From Botryosphaeria dothidea (Eukaryota; Ascomycota; Dothideomycetes; Botryosphaeriales; Botryosphaeriaceae), in assembly GCA_011503125.2 (NCBI GenBank), contig WWBZ02000012.1:310001-374000 (forward strand): a DNA stretch of 64,000 nucleotides, given 5' to 3'. Position numbers and translations under genes: made by a program. Under the pieces are notes generated by a model. That model ran no database searches. It saw nothing but the letters and a program-made list of their open reading frames with translations, and was not told the origin of the DNA. Below, piece by piece: positions 1 to 10,335 of this stretch. How positions within the stretch are numbered: the stretch's first letter is position 1; each line of letters opens with the position of its first letter.

Positions 1-229
1 TCACCTCACGCTGCCAAGGTGCTGCCCTATAGGGCCATGTTTATGGTCAAAAGCGGTAACGCAGAGGATTCATTACCTAAGTATCAAGAGAAAAGCCCGT
101 GAGCCAACGGAATTGAATTTCTTTTCTTTATGAACCAACTCAATAATGCCATCAAGTAAATAAACCGTTTGCGCCGGGTATCTCCAGGCCCCAATTTGCC
201 ATCTTTAAAACGCCTTTTGAGAAAATTTA

Positions 230-1077
230 CTAGCGCAATTCAGGTGCAGGCACAGCCGCAATATCACGGTCGATGGGCTCCGCAGCAGTTTCCTCGGTTG
301 CGGGCCGGCCTTCCCAGATACGAACCCACCAGGATGGCGGGTCAAGCGGGCGGTGGCCGTTGTTCATCGGTGGGTAGACGTCATTGAAGAAATACCACAC
401 TATTCTCGCGTTAGCAGAAGCGCACGCGATATTGCTTTCAGAAATACATACCATGGCCTACGACGATGCCCAGCATATCGTCCTTGGGCACTGTACCATG
501 CAGGACCATACTGAACAACGCCAGCACCCAAGGGAGAAAAGGCGCCTTGAAGACAACCAGACCGAGGAAGCTGAGGCTGGTGTCGGGGTTCTTGCGGCTC
601 CAAATATAGACCAGAGTGCTGTTGAGAGCGGAGCCTAGGAAGCCCATCGAGAACATGGGAGCGACGACAAGAAGAACAGCAGAAGCGTAGGCCAGAAGCC
701 ATGAGAAGTGAGCGGGCGACCGGCCGAAGCCCTCCTCAAGGAGGCGTGAGTAGCGCTGGAGGAAGAAGACGTGGAAGAGGAGGTCGAGGCTGAGGGGACC
801 GAAGTAGAAGAACGTAGATAGTAGACGCCAGTACTGCGACTCTTGTCAGCATTGGCAGGGCAGGGTGGTATGTGGTGGGGCGCACCTGGCTCTTGTAGAA
901 GACAGCGCGGTAGCTGTAGAACAGCTGAAAGGGCGAGACAACGTGGCACTGAACCAGGACGCTGATGACGACGGTAATAGTGGTCCACCAGCGAGTGCAC
1001 ACAGGCAGTTCATAGAACCATTGCTCCAGCGGGAGCTGGCCCATCATACCGTCGCCACCTCCGAGCACGGCCGCCAT
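230..1077 (-). CDS. der1: Derlin family ERAD protein (Der1-like)
   Basis: Derlins are rhomboid-fold ER membrane proteins without protease activity that help move misfolded proteins out of the ER for proteasomal degradation. I read three exons, 1077-886, 833-452 and 399-230, giving 247 aa, the usual Derlin length. The introns (52 and 51 bp) have GT-AG ends and the second has a CTAAC branch site. Visible family marks are the N-terminal segment PLEQWFYELPVCTRWWT, the SPFQLFYSYRAVFYKSQ stretch, a WR pair in YWRLLSTFFYFGPLSL spanning the first junction, LQRYSRLLEE, and GHVWYFFNDVYPP across the second junction. Several hydrophobic segments fit a six-pass protein. The start was chosen because ACCATGG is a good fungal context and the frame upstream is low quality. 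The C-terminal tail is short and I see no SHP box, which favours Der1 over Dfm1. Confident on family, less on subtype. Confidence 0.93.
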
Positions 1078-1666
1078 GGTGGCAGATGGGATCGCTGGGT
1101 CGCAGCTGGCGGAGCGGATGCGGCGGTCGCGGATGGGCGGACAGGTGCGGAGAAATTGGCAGTCGATATAGGTGGCGCAAGTGAAGGGGGAGAGGGGAGT
1201 CCGGAGGGCGAGCTGGTTGAGGCGCGACAAATGGACAAAGGAAGAGCGAGCGAGAGTGGTGGTGGTGCCAAGGGCCAACGTGGACTGTTGCGCGGCGGCG
1301 GGATGGGGACGGGGACTGGAAGCTTGGGGCCAGGGACGCCTGTGCTTGGGGATAGTGGCTTGGCAGAAGGCTTTCTAGATGTCAGGCCTCTATCGATACG
1401 GTCAGTGGTTAGAAAATACAAATTCCTGTAATTTTTTTTTTATATCTTAATGCTGCTTCGGTTAAAGGTACTCGCAAGAGAATGGATCCCGCATTAGGCA
1501 AACAGCAATTGAGGATTGGTGGAAGTCTACCTAGTTTCCATTAACAAGTTCAAGACACGAAATTGCTGTGCACAGAAATAAAATAATTTGATGTAATAAT
1601 AAGCCGCCATAATGTTGATATCCCGCACCACGCGCTCTTGTGCGTTAAAGGACAGACCAGTCAGAA
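1078..1666. other. Intergenic, no gene seen
   Basis: This stretch lies between the Derlin start and the 3' end of the damaged FCF1 copy. It is AT-richer than its surroundings just after 1430 (T-run near 1432). I see no ORF with family resemblance and no RNA gene. Confidence 0.6.
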
Positions 1667-2295
1667 TCATGAAGGTATGTCAGGCAGTCTTTCAGCAGTG
1701 TATCTTCCCTTCCCCACCGCAACGAGAGGAACGCCAGGTATCTTCCTCAGACGGCGTCGCAGGTCCCTATCATTGGTGCCACCCAGGTAACAACGATGCT
1801 TCATAACGGTGGAGACAATGCAATCATCAGCGTATGTGCCGGCGTGAGAGCACGTCAGTCTCTGCCAGCGTCCATCCTTGGCCAGGCGCAGTGCCAGACG
1901 GTATTTTTCACCCAGCTTCTCAAGTTCCGCGATGGAGCACTCGGTAACGACAGGGATTCACTTGGCGAATAGCAGATCTATCAAGCCAGGCAAGACCTCA
2001 ATCTTCGAACGTATGGTGTGCGAGAAGAAGTTCGTGTCGAGGATGATGTGATACGGAGGACCGAGAGCTTGGTTGGCTTGGAAGAAAAGAGCGGATGGGG
2101 CTTGCGGAATGTGTTGCACGACGCTGTTCTCGTCTTCTTGCGAGGGCTGTCTGCTGGCCAGCTTTGCCTGTAGCCGGCTGTCGCGATTGCCTAGAACCCG
2201 TTTCACCTGGAATGTGTTAGCTTGCGCGATCGCGTAGGTCGTGTGCAGAACCTCGAGCCTGGGCAGGTTTTCTCGTTCTCTTTACTTTACCCCAT
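1667..2295 (-). pseudogene. FCF1: Damaged copy of FCF1/UTP24 (PIN-domain rRNA processing nuclease)
   Basis: Fcf1/Utp24 is the essential PIN-domain nuclease of the small-subunit processome that cuts pre-18S rRNA. Exon 2 (2206-1667) reads through nearly the whole protein: HIPQAPSALFFQANQALGPP, the PIN aspartate in LDTNF, then ECSIAELEKLGEKYRLALR, AGTYADDCIV, TNDRDLRRRLRKIPGVPL and a normal C-terminal ERLPD ending. Three lesions are visible. (1) TGA at 1960-1958 stands where the family has Cys, between LLFAK and IPVV. (2) Exon 1 starts ATGGGGTAAAG, whereas the frame coding GKVKRTRK needs one G fewer (2295-2290). (3) After the conserved PAQ codons the exon 1 donor is GCTCGA (2258) instead of GT, although the branch GCTAAC and acceptor CCAG at 2207 are intact. 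Protein divergence also looks higher than usual for this family. A functional copy should exist elsewhere. Sequencing error is the alternative, but three independent errors are less likely. Confidence 0.8.
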
Positions 2296-2947
2296 CTTGA
2301 ACGAGAGTAGGAGGTGAAGTTTGGAGAGAGTTGGAGGTGAAGATCTCGAGGTTTCGCGGCGGTTGCAGCTGGAGAAATTCTGTTGACTAAGCCGATGAAA
2401 GCCGATAAATAGCCGTAAACGTAAATCTCCTTAAGTAATTGTATCAAGTGTTGCAATCGTGCCCGTTGGCCAATTGAGCCGCTTCCTGGCCAAAGAGAAG
2501 AACTGTGCTGTACCGTTAGCAAGAGTGTAATTGGCTCGGGGATGAATCGACGTCATGCCCTGCATCAGCGCTCCTCGTGGGCCCAAGGGCCCCTGCGCCC
2601 GTTTTGCGCCAGGCTCGGCAGGTAGGCAACAACAACGCGCGCCGGACCACGGTCACATCGAGCGCGTCCTCCTCTACCGCCATCACGCACCCCTACCATC
2701 CCATTGCGCTCCCGCCGTCTGTCGCAAAGCTTCCCCGCCGCTCACTCGCGCTCCATCCCTGCGCTTACCGTCTCTCGCCTCCACTGATCTCCGTCCCGCC
2801 ATTGTTGCACCACCTGTACCAACACTCGCAGCGCGCGTCCCCGCGCTCCATGACCTCCGCGTAGCCCGCTCATCGAGTCTCCCGCCTCTCGCCGTACCCT
2901 CTTCCTCAGGCTCCACTGTGCTTGAGGCGCGCCAATAACCACGCGCC
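2296..2947. other. Intergenic between FCF1 copy and CENP-A
   Basis: This is a divergent intergenic region. Open frames around 2555-2938 are proline/serine/alanine-rich in all registers and resemble no family, so I read them as GC-rich promoter DNA and 5' leader of the CENP-A gene. Confidence 0.55.
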
Positions 2948-3100
2948 ATGGCCGGAACAAAGGCAAAGGCGCGCACATCCACCGGCTCAGCAGCAGGCAG
3001 AGGGAAAGGACGGCCATCACTCGCGTCGTCGCAACGCACGCCCATAGGAAAGAACCGCAGGACATCAGGCGTCTCCGGTCAGCACACACACACACACACA

Positions 3101-3139
<39 letters not shown>

Positions 3140-3592
3140 CCCGCTGCGCATGCGCACCAAATTCCCCCAGCTAACCATCGGGCAGCCGGCGATCCCACTC
3201 CCGCCCGCAAAAAGTACCGCCACAAGCCCGGCACCAACGCGCTCAAGGAGATCCGCCGCTACCAGCGCAGCACCGACCTGCTCCTCCTCAAGCTCCCCTT
3301 CGCCCGCCTCGTACGCATACACCCCCTCTTTCCCTGGCCACTGTCCAATTCCTTTGCGCTGACACAAGTCCTCCAGGTCCGCGAGATCGCCATCAACCTC
3401 GTGCCGGACGGCGAGGTCCTGCGCTGGCAATCGCAAGCGATCCAGGCCCTGCAGGAGGCCGCCGAGGCGTTTCTCGTCCACCTGTTCGAAGACACCAATC
3501 TCTGCGCCATCCACGCCAAACGCGTCACCATCATGCAAAAGGATATCCAGCTGGCGAGAAGGATTCGCGGAGCCTGGGGGGGTCTGGGTTGA
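2948..3592 (+). CDS. cse4: Centromeric histone H3 variant CENP-A (CenH3)
   Basis: CENP-A replaces H3 in centromeric nucleosomes and founds the kinetochore. Exons 2948-3077, 3186-3310 and 3377-3592 give 156 aa. The N-tail is basic and not H3-like. The histone fold starts around [20 protein letters not shown] and runs through [12 protein letters not shown], joined by the second splice to [20 protein letters not shown], then [20 protein letters not shown] and [19 protein letters not shown]. Relative to canonical H3, loop 1 carries extra residues ([10 protein letters not shown]) and the tail lacks the ARTKQTARKS start, which marks it as CenH3. Intron 1 (3078-3185) contains a CA/CT microsatellite and ends CTAAC..CAG. 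Intron 2 (3311-3376) is phase 0. An unspliced reading is open, so gene callers may include the repeat-encoded HTHT/SLSL peptide in error. Confidence 0.95.
3083..3136. repeat. CA/CT dinucleotide microsatellite inside CENP-A intron 1
   Basis: A run of about ten CA units is followed directly by about seventeen TC units. The repeat lies wholly within the first intron of the CENP-A gene, between the donor GTCAGC and the branch site, so length changes would alter only intron size. Confidence 0.95.
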
Positions 3593-4332
3593 GAAAAGCT
3601 GTCTGAGTGTTTGGAATTATTGCATCAACGGAGATCGCGGCGTTCGGCTCTCGCACACTGTGGGTAACTATGCTTTTACAAGGAGGAATCTTGTCTTCGA
3701 AGCAAGGAAGGCTGCATGACATGAATGGGCTCGCTGCCTGGAGCTCTCCGGCGTTTGTTTGGCTGGTAATCGGGCCATGGGTGGAAGAATGGCCCGTAAT
3801 TCAATGAGGGAAAGATATTTTAACGATGTTCAATGCCATTGTGGTCCTGGCTTCCCGTGTTTGTTAATCAGGCCGGCGTCGCTGCGAGTGGGCTTCGTTG
3901 AGACATCCATAGATCTGGACAAAGGGCCAATCCCCGGCTTTCGGCCTCAACATGCTTCTGGCAGTGGCAATCTGTTATAGTATTGAGGTTCACGTTTTGG
4001 CCAAACCTCACTGCTGTTTCGCATCTATAACAAGAACTCCTGAATTAATTGTCCTATCTACCGGCCACCTCAGCTTACAAAAAATCGAGTGCTCAAAACA
4101 TGGGCCAAAATGAATTGGCCATGACAACAACAAGTAGGTGCTGGAAAGTATTCCAAGAGAACAAAGAACCCGGGTATCCGCCCATACCATCATCCCAACC
4201 ATTCCTTCGTGTATAAAAAAACACCGTGTTAAAAATAGTCCAAGTGGACAGAGAAGTGGAATGCGAATCGACCGAACGCCATCCCAGCATTGCTACGCCA
4301 TACCTCTACTTGCCAACACATCACACAAGTTC
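3593..4332. other. Convergent 3' intergenic region, no gene seen
   Basis: This region lies between the 3' ends of the CENP-A gene (+) and the MINDY gene (-). Short open frames show no family resemblance. It presumably holds both 3' UTRs and terminators. Confidence 0.6.
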
Positions 4333-7290
4333 TCACATGACAATACACTTTTCCTCCTTCCCGGGACCACCTTGTCCGCTATGCCTGCGCCCGTGGCCCA
4401 CCGGCGCGCTCGGCCCTGCAGTGCCATTCCCATCTGGGATGCGGTTGACGAGAGGCGTGGGCTGGCTTGTCCTCCTTCCTCTACCATTACCTCTACCGCC
4501 CAGCCAGTAGCTCTGGCCCTGACCCTGACTGGTTGCCGCGTACGCACTCTGTCCACGACCGGTGCCGGCGCCTTGCGGCGGGTTGGGAAGGCCTTGGCCG
4601 GGCACATAGACGGGAGAGTTGGCTGCCTGCTCATAAGTAGGTGGAGGGGGCTCTTCGCCGTCGGCTTGCGGGCGGTGAGTCTGGACGTTGTTGCGGCGTG
4701 GAGGAATTAGAGGGCGAATATCCTGGCCGCGGATGGTGTCGTTGACGCGGCCGGGTCTGGAATTGGGTCCCGCGTTCGAGGTCGCTTCATTTGAAAGGAA
4801 ATTGTGCGAAAGTTCGTTCTCGCGACGGCGACGAGCTTCCGTGTCGCGGCGATGGCGGTCATCTTCTTCCTCCTGCAACTGCAAAGCCAAAGCAAGATCT
4901 GCGTCTTCTTGTTCAGTGCGGTCCCCAGGATTGCCACCAACGGTACCACTTTCTTGGGGATAGGTGATACCTCCACCGTTTGGAAAGCCGCCAGTCGGTT
5001 GACTTGGGGGCTCATCATCAAGAAGGCTTCTGATCGGACGCTCTGGACCAGAACCCGAGCTGTGGCTGACAGTACGGAAGTCGCCGGAGAACATCTCGCT
5101 GCCTCTGCCCGTGACATCAACCAAGCTCTCCCAGACAATCTCCTCATGGCTAGAATAGCCGGCATCGGTCACCAAAGTGAGGATTTTTTGAGACCTGGGT
5201 TCCTTGTAGATAGTGGAGAAGTGATCATTCCGGAAAAGAATGGCAAACTGCCCCGGCTTTAGGCTTTCTCTCATGACTTTCAAGCCGCAGTCTGTCAATT
5301 GCGTCGACCATCTCTGCAAGAAATCCTTGATGGCCTGCAAGTCCTCGTAAAGATTCTGCTCGGTCGGGGAGAGTCCGGAAGATGAAAGCTTGACTTCGAG
5401 CTCTTCCTCGTGAAACTGGATATTTTGAGCATCTTCGTACGTCTTGGCGGAACGATTGAATGCAGCATAGGCAGGCGACTCTGAGGGCGGTAACCATCCG
5501 TGGATGAGTGGTATGTTGAATGTGCTGTAAAGTCGCATTTCCCTTGTCTGCTCAAACCCGCCGGGCTTCGTAGGATTTTGAGGAACAGGATGATCGATCA
5601 GACTATCCGATTCAGCTGCAACGAAGCGGGGATTGACATTCATGCCAGTATGCAAGGCGAGCAAGAAATTATACAAATCGTTGACGTCTGGCAACTCCTG
5701 TGCGTTGTTGCCCCTATGGCCAGTCATCAACTCCTCAAAAACAGCGTCCAGCAGAAAGCCGAGGCTGATAGTCTCCCTTGTCTTAAGAGCATCCACCAAG
5801 GCAGACTGTTGGCGAATGGGCGTCGATAGAACCAGTGCATTAACAAGAGCAAGGAGAGGACAGGGCCCATTGGCGTTCTGAGTCAAAACTGGAGCTTCGC
5901 GGACGTTATCGGTGCGTGAGTCGAACCACCGGATGTGCTTGATGGAGTAGTTCTCCTTGCGTTGGCGTTCCAGCTCGGCTTCAGACAATCCGGTACCGCT
6001 AGTAGTCATGTTTGATGGGCGAGGCTGGGTGGGGGGGTGTTCAGCGATTGTCGATGATGTGCCTGGGCGGGGAGGGAGTGGTGGAGCCGTCTCCTCTGAG
6101 GGCTGAGCTGGAGGTTGCGTTTGTGCAGCAGCCTTCGCGGCAGCTTCACCCCGATGCCACTCCTCTTCGGCTTGCCTTTCCCGCTCTTCCTGCATGGCCC
6201 GCTCATGGGCTTCGGCCGCCTCACGCTCCCTCCTCTCCCTTTCACTCTTCTCCCAAGCCTGTTGCTCCTGCCAAGTGCGACCGCCTTGCGCATCTGAATC
6301 TGATGGCAAGCCATGATTCCGCGAGGTGACGGCATCTAAGGACGAGATGTCCATTCCAGGGAAGAAAGCGCTGGAGGCATCTGAATCATGGCGACGTGAA
6401 GCTGTCTCAGGAGACGTGGGAGAAGCAGTATCAGCAAGAGCAGATGACTGGTCCTTAGCAGAGTCTTGTGGTACAGCTGGAGGAGGCTTGGAAGGAGGCG
6501 ATTGGGAGTCTTTCTCTGTGTTGTCCCAGATAGACAACTTGGAGATCTGCTCCACAGGGGTCTTGTTGTCCAGAGGCATTTCAATAGGCTCCTGCGGTAC
6601 AGCCGACTGCGCTGTTGAAGGATCGCCTGCGCCATCATCGCCATAACTGCTGTCGCCTGTCGTTTGCGACTGGAAGTGTTGTAGGTACGGATTCTGCGAT
6701 TTCAGAGTTATGGTAGGGCGGCGACCGGAAGCGGTTGTGGCCGGAGAATCAGACGCATTATTTGCAGGAGGCGCTGGCGGGGATACAGCAGGTGGTGGAG
6801 GCGAAGTGAGAGTAGGAGGAGGGGGAGATACGGGTGCAGGTGGGGGCGAGGACGAGGACTCGGGCTTCTTCTCCTCGGTCTTATTCTCAGCCTTGGGTCT
6901 ATCATCTTCCGAGTCAATTGAGATGCGAGGAGCAGGAGAGCCTCCCGGTGGCCCAACTCTCAGCAGCGCGGGCAACTCGTCGGGTTTTACTTGCTGGGAG
7001 GAAGTCGGACGGTGTGGACCGGGCTTCAGCGCAGCGGGTATGTCGTCCTTTTTTGTCTCGTCCTCATCTTCGTCTTCGGGTTCATCCCAGTCGGAGGACG
7101 AGCTGATGTCGGAGTTGCTTCGCGAGCGGCGAGCATCCTCATGGCTGACAAAGGTGTATCCGTTTGCATCCGAGGCGTGAGGGTCGTGCAGAAATGGCGG
7201 TGGGTGCTCGTCGGGCGGAGTGGTGGGATAGGGAGGATTGTTCTGAGCTTGCGAAAGCGGGCGCGGCACCAGCTCTGGCTTGCGCACCAT
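4333..7290 (-). CDS. miy1: MINDY-family K48 deubiquitinase with C-terminal CaaX box
   Basis: MINDY (FAM63) proteins are cysteine deubiquitinases that trim long K48-linked ubiquitin chains. The gene is a single 985-aa exon. Residues 1-440 are disordered, rich in Pro/Ser/Glu, with a charged coiled-coil-like stretch at about 340-390. The catalytic domain (about 448-745) starts at YSIKHIRWFD. It shows the oxyanion Gln471 and nucleophile Cys477 in TQNANGPCPLLALVNAL and the catalytic His690 in LFRNDHFSTIYKEP. An acidic helix EQEDADLALALQLQEEED (about 793-810) looks like a ubiquitin-interacting motif. PPPTYEQ (about 882-888) is a PPxY motif of the kind bound by NEDD4/Rsp5 WW domains. The protein ends KCIVM, a CaaX prenylation signal, suggesting membrane anchoring. 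It is divergent from TRM6 over a 0.77-kb region. Confidence 0.95.
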   Translation of the reverse strand: MVRKPELVPRPLSQAQNNPPYPTTPPDEHPPPFLHDPHASDANGYTFVSHEDARRSRSNSDISSSSDWDEPEDEDEDETKKDDIPAALKPGPHRPTSSQQVKPDELPALLRVGPPGGSPAPRISIDSEDDRPKAENKTEEKKPESSSSPPPAPVSPPPPTLTSPPPPAVSPPAPPANNASDSPATTASGRRPTITLKSQNPYLQHFQSQTTGDSSYGDDGAGDPSTAQSAVPQEPIEMPLDNKTPVEQISKLSIWDNTEKDSQSPPSKPPPAVPQDSAKDQSSALADTASPTSPETASRRHDSDASSAFFPGMDISSLDAVTSRNHGLPSDSDAQGGRTWQEQQAWEKSERERREREAAEAHERAMQEERERQAEEEWHRGEAAAKAAAQTQPPAQPSEETAPPLPPRPGTSSTIAEHPPTQPRPSNMTTSGTGLSEAELERQRKENYSIKHIRWFDSRTDNVREAPVLTQNANGPCPLLALVNALVLSTPIRQQSALVDALKTRETISLGFLLDAVFEELMTGHRGNNAQELPDVNDLYNFLLALHTGMNVNPRFVAAESDSLIDHPVPQNPTKPGGFEQTREMRLYSTFNIPLIHGWLPPSESPAYAAFNRSAKTYEDAQNIQFHEEELEVKLSSSGLSPTEQNLYEDLQAIKDFLQRWSTQLTDCGLKVMRESLKPGQFAILFRNDHFSTIYKEPRSQKILTLVTDAGYSSHEEIVWESLVDVTGRGSEMFSGDFRTVSHSSGSGPERPIRSLLDDEPPSQPTGGFPNGGGITYPQESGTVGGNPGDRTEQEDADLALALQLQEEEDDRHRRDTEARRRRENELSHNFLSNEATSNAGPNSRPGRVNDTIRGQDIRPLIPPRRNNVQTHRPQADGEEPPPPTYEQAANSPVYVPGQGLPNPPQGAGTGRGQSAYAATSQGQGQSYWLGGRGNGRGRRTSQPTPLVNRIPDGNGTAGPSAPVGHGRRHSGQGGPGKEEKCIVM

Positions 7291-8059
7291 GTTGGTCGAT
7301 GTGCCTGAAAATCAGGCACGAGCGTGGCCGAGCTGGATTGGCGCTGTGCTTCCTGGGGCTGCGGGCAGCTATCGTTCGGGAGGTCTGTGCAGGAACAGTT
7401 CGAGGGAGTGCAGGTGTCGCGCGGCGTCGCGGACGGCGAGGACTGCGAGGAAGAGGCCGGTTATGTGGGAGACCGGGCTGGGCAGATAGGGTGTGGCAGG
7501 TGAAGCAGAAAGCGGCAGCCTAGGTGGTTATGAGGTCGGCCGCGGTCCGGGTTGGCGCAAGTGTTGGTTGGTCGTGAGAGGCCAAGCATGCCGGGGGATG
7601 ACGACGCGGACTTTCACAGCCACCGGCACCGCCACTGCCGCCGCATGTCCGGGGAACTGGCCGGGGGTGCTGTGGTCGTTGCTGCTCGCACGCGTACCGA
7701 ATACGCCGTCGGACAATGCGAAAAACTCGTCGCGAGGCCTGGTGAGCCAACACGCGTGAAACAGAAGGACATGCGTGTCAGCCCTGAACGTGCTGCGTTC
7801 CTGCCGTGACAGCTGGTATGACGTTTGGCCCCCGGGGAGAGAGCGGCGGCGGCGCATTATTTTTGGCTGGCCCTCTCACCGCCCGCCAATTCCGCCGCGC
7901 GCAAAAAGATAATTCAACACCGGCACCCACACTCTGCCCGCCACCGCTCCGCGCCCTCGCCAGTCTTTGCGCCGCCCGTGTGCTGATCACCTCCCAACGG
8001 CGTCCCCGAAACATGCTCTGATCCCATTCAAGCATTCAACCCCGCGTCAGCCTCCCAAC
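7291..8059. promoter_or_regulatory. Shared divergent promoter region of MINDY and TRM6 genes
   Basis: The MINDY start (7290, minus) and the TRM6 start (8060, plus) face away from each other across 769 bp, so both 5' flanks lie here. A CCAAT-type motif or TATA box could not be assigned with confidence, and no open frame resembles a protein family. Confidence 0.5.
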
Positions 8060-10018
8060 ATGCACGCCCGCATCCGCCCGCACAGCTTCGTGGTGCTGCG
8101 CCTGCCCTCAGGCCTGCTCAAGGTCCTCGAAATCGTCCCCAACACGTAGGTCGATCGGTCTGAGTGAGCCTTCACTTGTGCCACAAAGACAACGCAAGCT
8201 GACCCACCCAGCACCATCTCCATTGGCAAATTCGGCTCTTTTCCCGCAAACCAACTGCTAGGACGACCCTTCAACCTGACCTACGAAATCCTCGACAAGG
8301 AAGATGGCAAGGACCAGACCGAGCTGCGTGTCGTGCCCGCCGCAGAGCTCCACGAAGAGGTGATCCAGTCTGAAGAAGCGCCACCCGCCGAGGGTACTCC
8401 CGATTCGCCTACCAACGACGACGCAGCTCAAACAGCTGGCGTGGAATTCGATATTGTCGGCGAGAATGGCGAGGTCTTGATGCGGAGCAATCGACTGACT
8501 GTCGACGATCCTTCGCGCCAGGCTCTGTCCATGGAGGAGATTGAAGAGCTCAAAAAGGCTGGTGCAGGTTCGGGCAAGGAAATCATCGCCAAGATTATGG
8601 CCGCACACAAGGCACTGGATGAGAAGACGGCTTTCTCGCTGGCCAAGTACACCCTGCGCAAGTCGAAAAAGTACCTCAAGCGCTTCACGGCGCTTCCCAT
8701 GGATGTCTCCATGCTCGGCGAAGTCATGATTGAGCGCGAAGGCCATCGCGTCATGGACATACGGGAGGAAATGCAAGGCTTGATTGGTGCTTGGGCAAAT
8801 ATTCACTACGGAGGGGCTTCGGAGCTGCAACCGAGCGAATCTCAAGATGGGGCATTTGTAGGGGGCGGACGTTGGCTCGTTGTAGACGAGACAGGCGGTC
8901 TAGTAGTGGCATCTCTGGCTGAGAAGATGGGAGTTCTTTATCCGTCGGAAGAAGAGGATTTCGACGAAAGCTCAGAAGAAGAGAGTGATCGGCCCGAGGA
9001 TCAAGAGATGATGGATGCGCCAGGAGCTGAGGATCAGCAGGTCCCCGAAGCAGCAGACCAGCAATCCACAACAGGTGAAGGAGCCAATACGCAAGCGTCA
9101 AATACCCTCCCTACACGTTCAAATCTGCGCGCTATCCCTGCCATGTCCGCAGCAACAAATAGTCTCACTCTTCTCCACGCCCACGCGCAACCAAACTTAG
9201 CCCTCCTCAAGTACTTTGGATACGATGCGGCATCACCCACTCAGTCGCCAAACCATCCTCTCTACACACATCTCAAAAGCCTTTCTTGGCTCCAGCTCCT
9301 AGCCCCGGAGGAAGATGTGGGCTACGCCGAACCCGAGTACGTGTCGCCGGAAGTGCTCTCGGCTTGGAAATCCGGTAAACGTGGAACGTACTGGCGCAAG
9401 CGCCGCAGGTGGGAGCGGGTGAGGCGGGTTGTCGAGGAAACACGCGCCGGTGGGTTTGATGGACTTGTCGTTGCATCTTTCATGGAGCCTGCCACTGTCC
9501 TGAAGCATACCGTCCCGCTACTCCGTGGTGGCGCTCAAGTCGTGGTATACAGTCCGACCATCGAGCCCCTCACAGAGCTCATGGATCTCTATTCGCGAGA
9601 ACGCAAGACAGCCTTCATCAATCGCACCATTAACGCAGTGCCGCCCGCCAAAGCATTCAATCCGGAAACGGCGACAGGAGAGGAGCGCAGAGAGTTAGAG
9701 GAGGACTTTCCATTAAATCCTACATTGTTGCTTGCACCCAGCTTGCAGACGGCACGCGTCCGGGCATGGCAGGTCTTACCTGGTCGCACTCATCCGCTGA
9801 TGACGAGCAAGGGTGGTCCTGAGGGCTTTGTCTTCTCAGCATCCAGGGTCATGCCGGCAGGAGGAAGGGTGGAAGCGAGAGGGAAATTCTCAAAGAAGAA
9901 GAGGGCGGCCGTGGAGGAGAAGGCTGGCATGGCAGGAGAGGACGGGGAGAAGGATGCAAAGAAGGTTAAAGTCGACGGCGATGAACAAACAGTCACGGAG
10001 CTTGAAGGAAAAACATGA
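8060..10018 (+). CDS. TRM6: tRNA (adenine-58-N1) methyltransferase non-catalytic subunit TRM6
   Basis: Trm6 (Gcd10) pairs with the catalytic Trm61 to make m1A58 in tRNAs, including initiator tRNA-Met. Exons 8060-8145 and 8212-10018 give 630 aa. The intron (66 bp) has GTAGGT, a CTGAC branch and CCAG. The N-terminus reads RPHSFVVLRLPSGLLKVLEI and continues across the splice as VPNTTISIGKFGSFPANQLL then GRPFNLTYEILDKEDGK, the typical Gcd10 opening. Later blocks are GAGSGKEIIAKIMAAHKALD, FSLAKYTLRKSKKYLKRFT and TLLHAHAQPNLALLKYFGYD. An acidic insertion sits at about residues 290-360. The C-terminal tail is Lys-rich (KFSKKKRAAVEEKAG), and the end is low complexity. The ATG at 8060 is the only one that opens into the conserved N-terminus. 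Confidence 0.95.
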
Positions 10019-10049
10019 GGTCACCTGAGGCCATCTGGTTGATTTGGGA

Positions 10050-10310
10050 TTACTAGTTAGTAAAGTAATTTAACTACTAGTTGGCAGAGCAATTCAACTG
10101 CTAGTTAGTAGAGTAATTCGACTACTAGTTAGCAGGTGTAGTAGAGCGCAATTCGACCACTAGTTGGCAGAGCAATTCGACTGCCGGTTAGTAGGCGTAG
10201 TCATAGTCGTAGTTGCAACTCGGTTACTAGTAGGCTAGTGCAGTAGAGAGCGATATGACTACCATTTGATAGGCGTAGTCGTAAGCCAGTCGACGGCTAG
10301 TAGGCTAGCA
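10050..10310. repeat. Degenerate tandem array of a ~24-35 bp CTAGTTAGYAGAGTAATTC unit
   Basis: At least seven imperfect units are visible just downstream of TRM6. Each has a core like CTAGTTRGYAGAGYAATTC followed by GACTA or AACTG, and spacing lengthens towards the 3' end. The core also occurs inside the foldback element at 14199-14521 (ACTAGTTAGTAGAGTAATTT), so the two are probably related sequence, with array units carrying TCGA where the foldback has TTAA. Confidence 0.75.
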
Positions 10311-10335
10311 CATATCAAAAAGATAATAATGTGCC

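Noticed and set aside
1958..1960. TGA in the FCF1 copy as a selenocysteine or programmed readthrough codon
   Set aside because: Selenocysteine use is essentially absent from higher fungi, the following base is A rather than a leaky CTA, and two further lesions are present.
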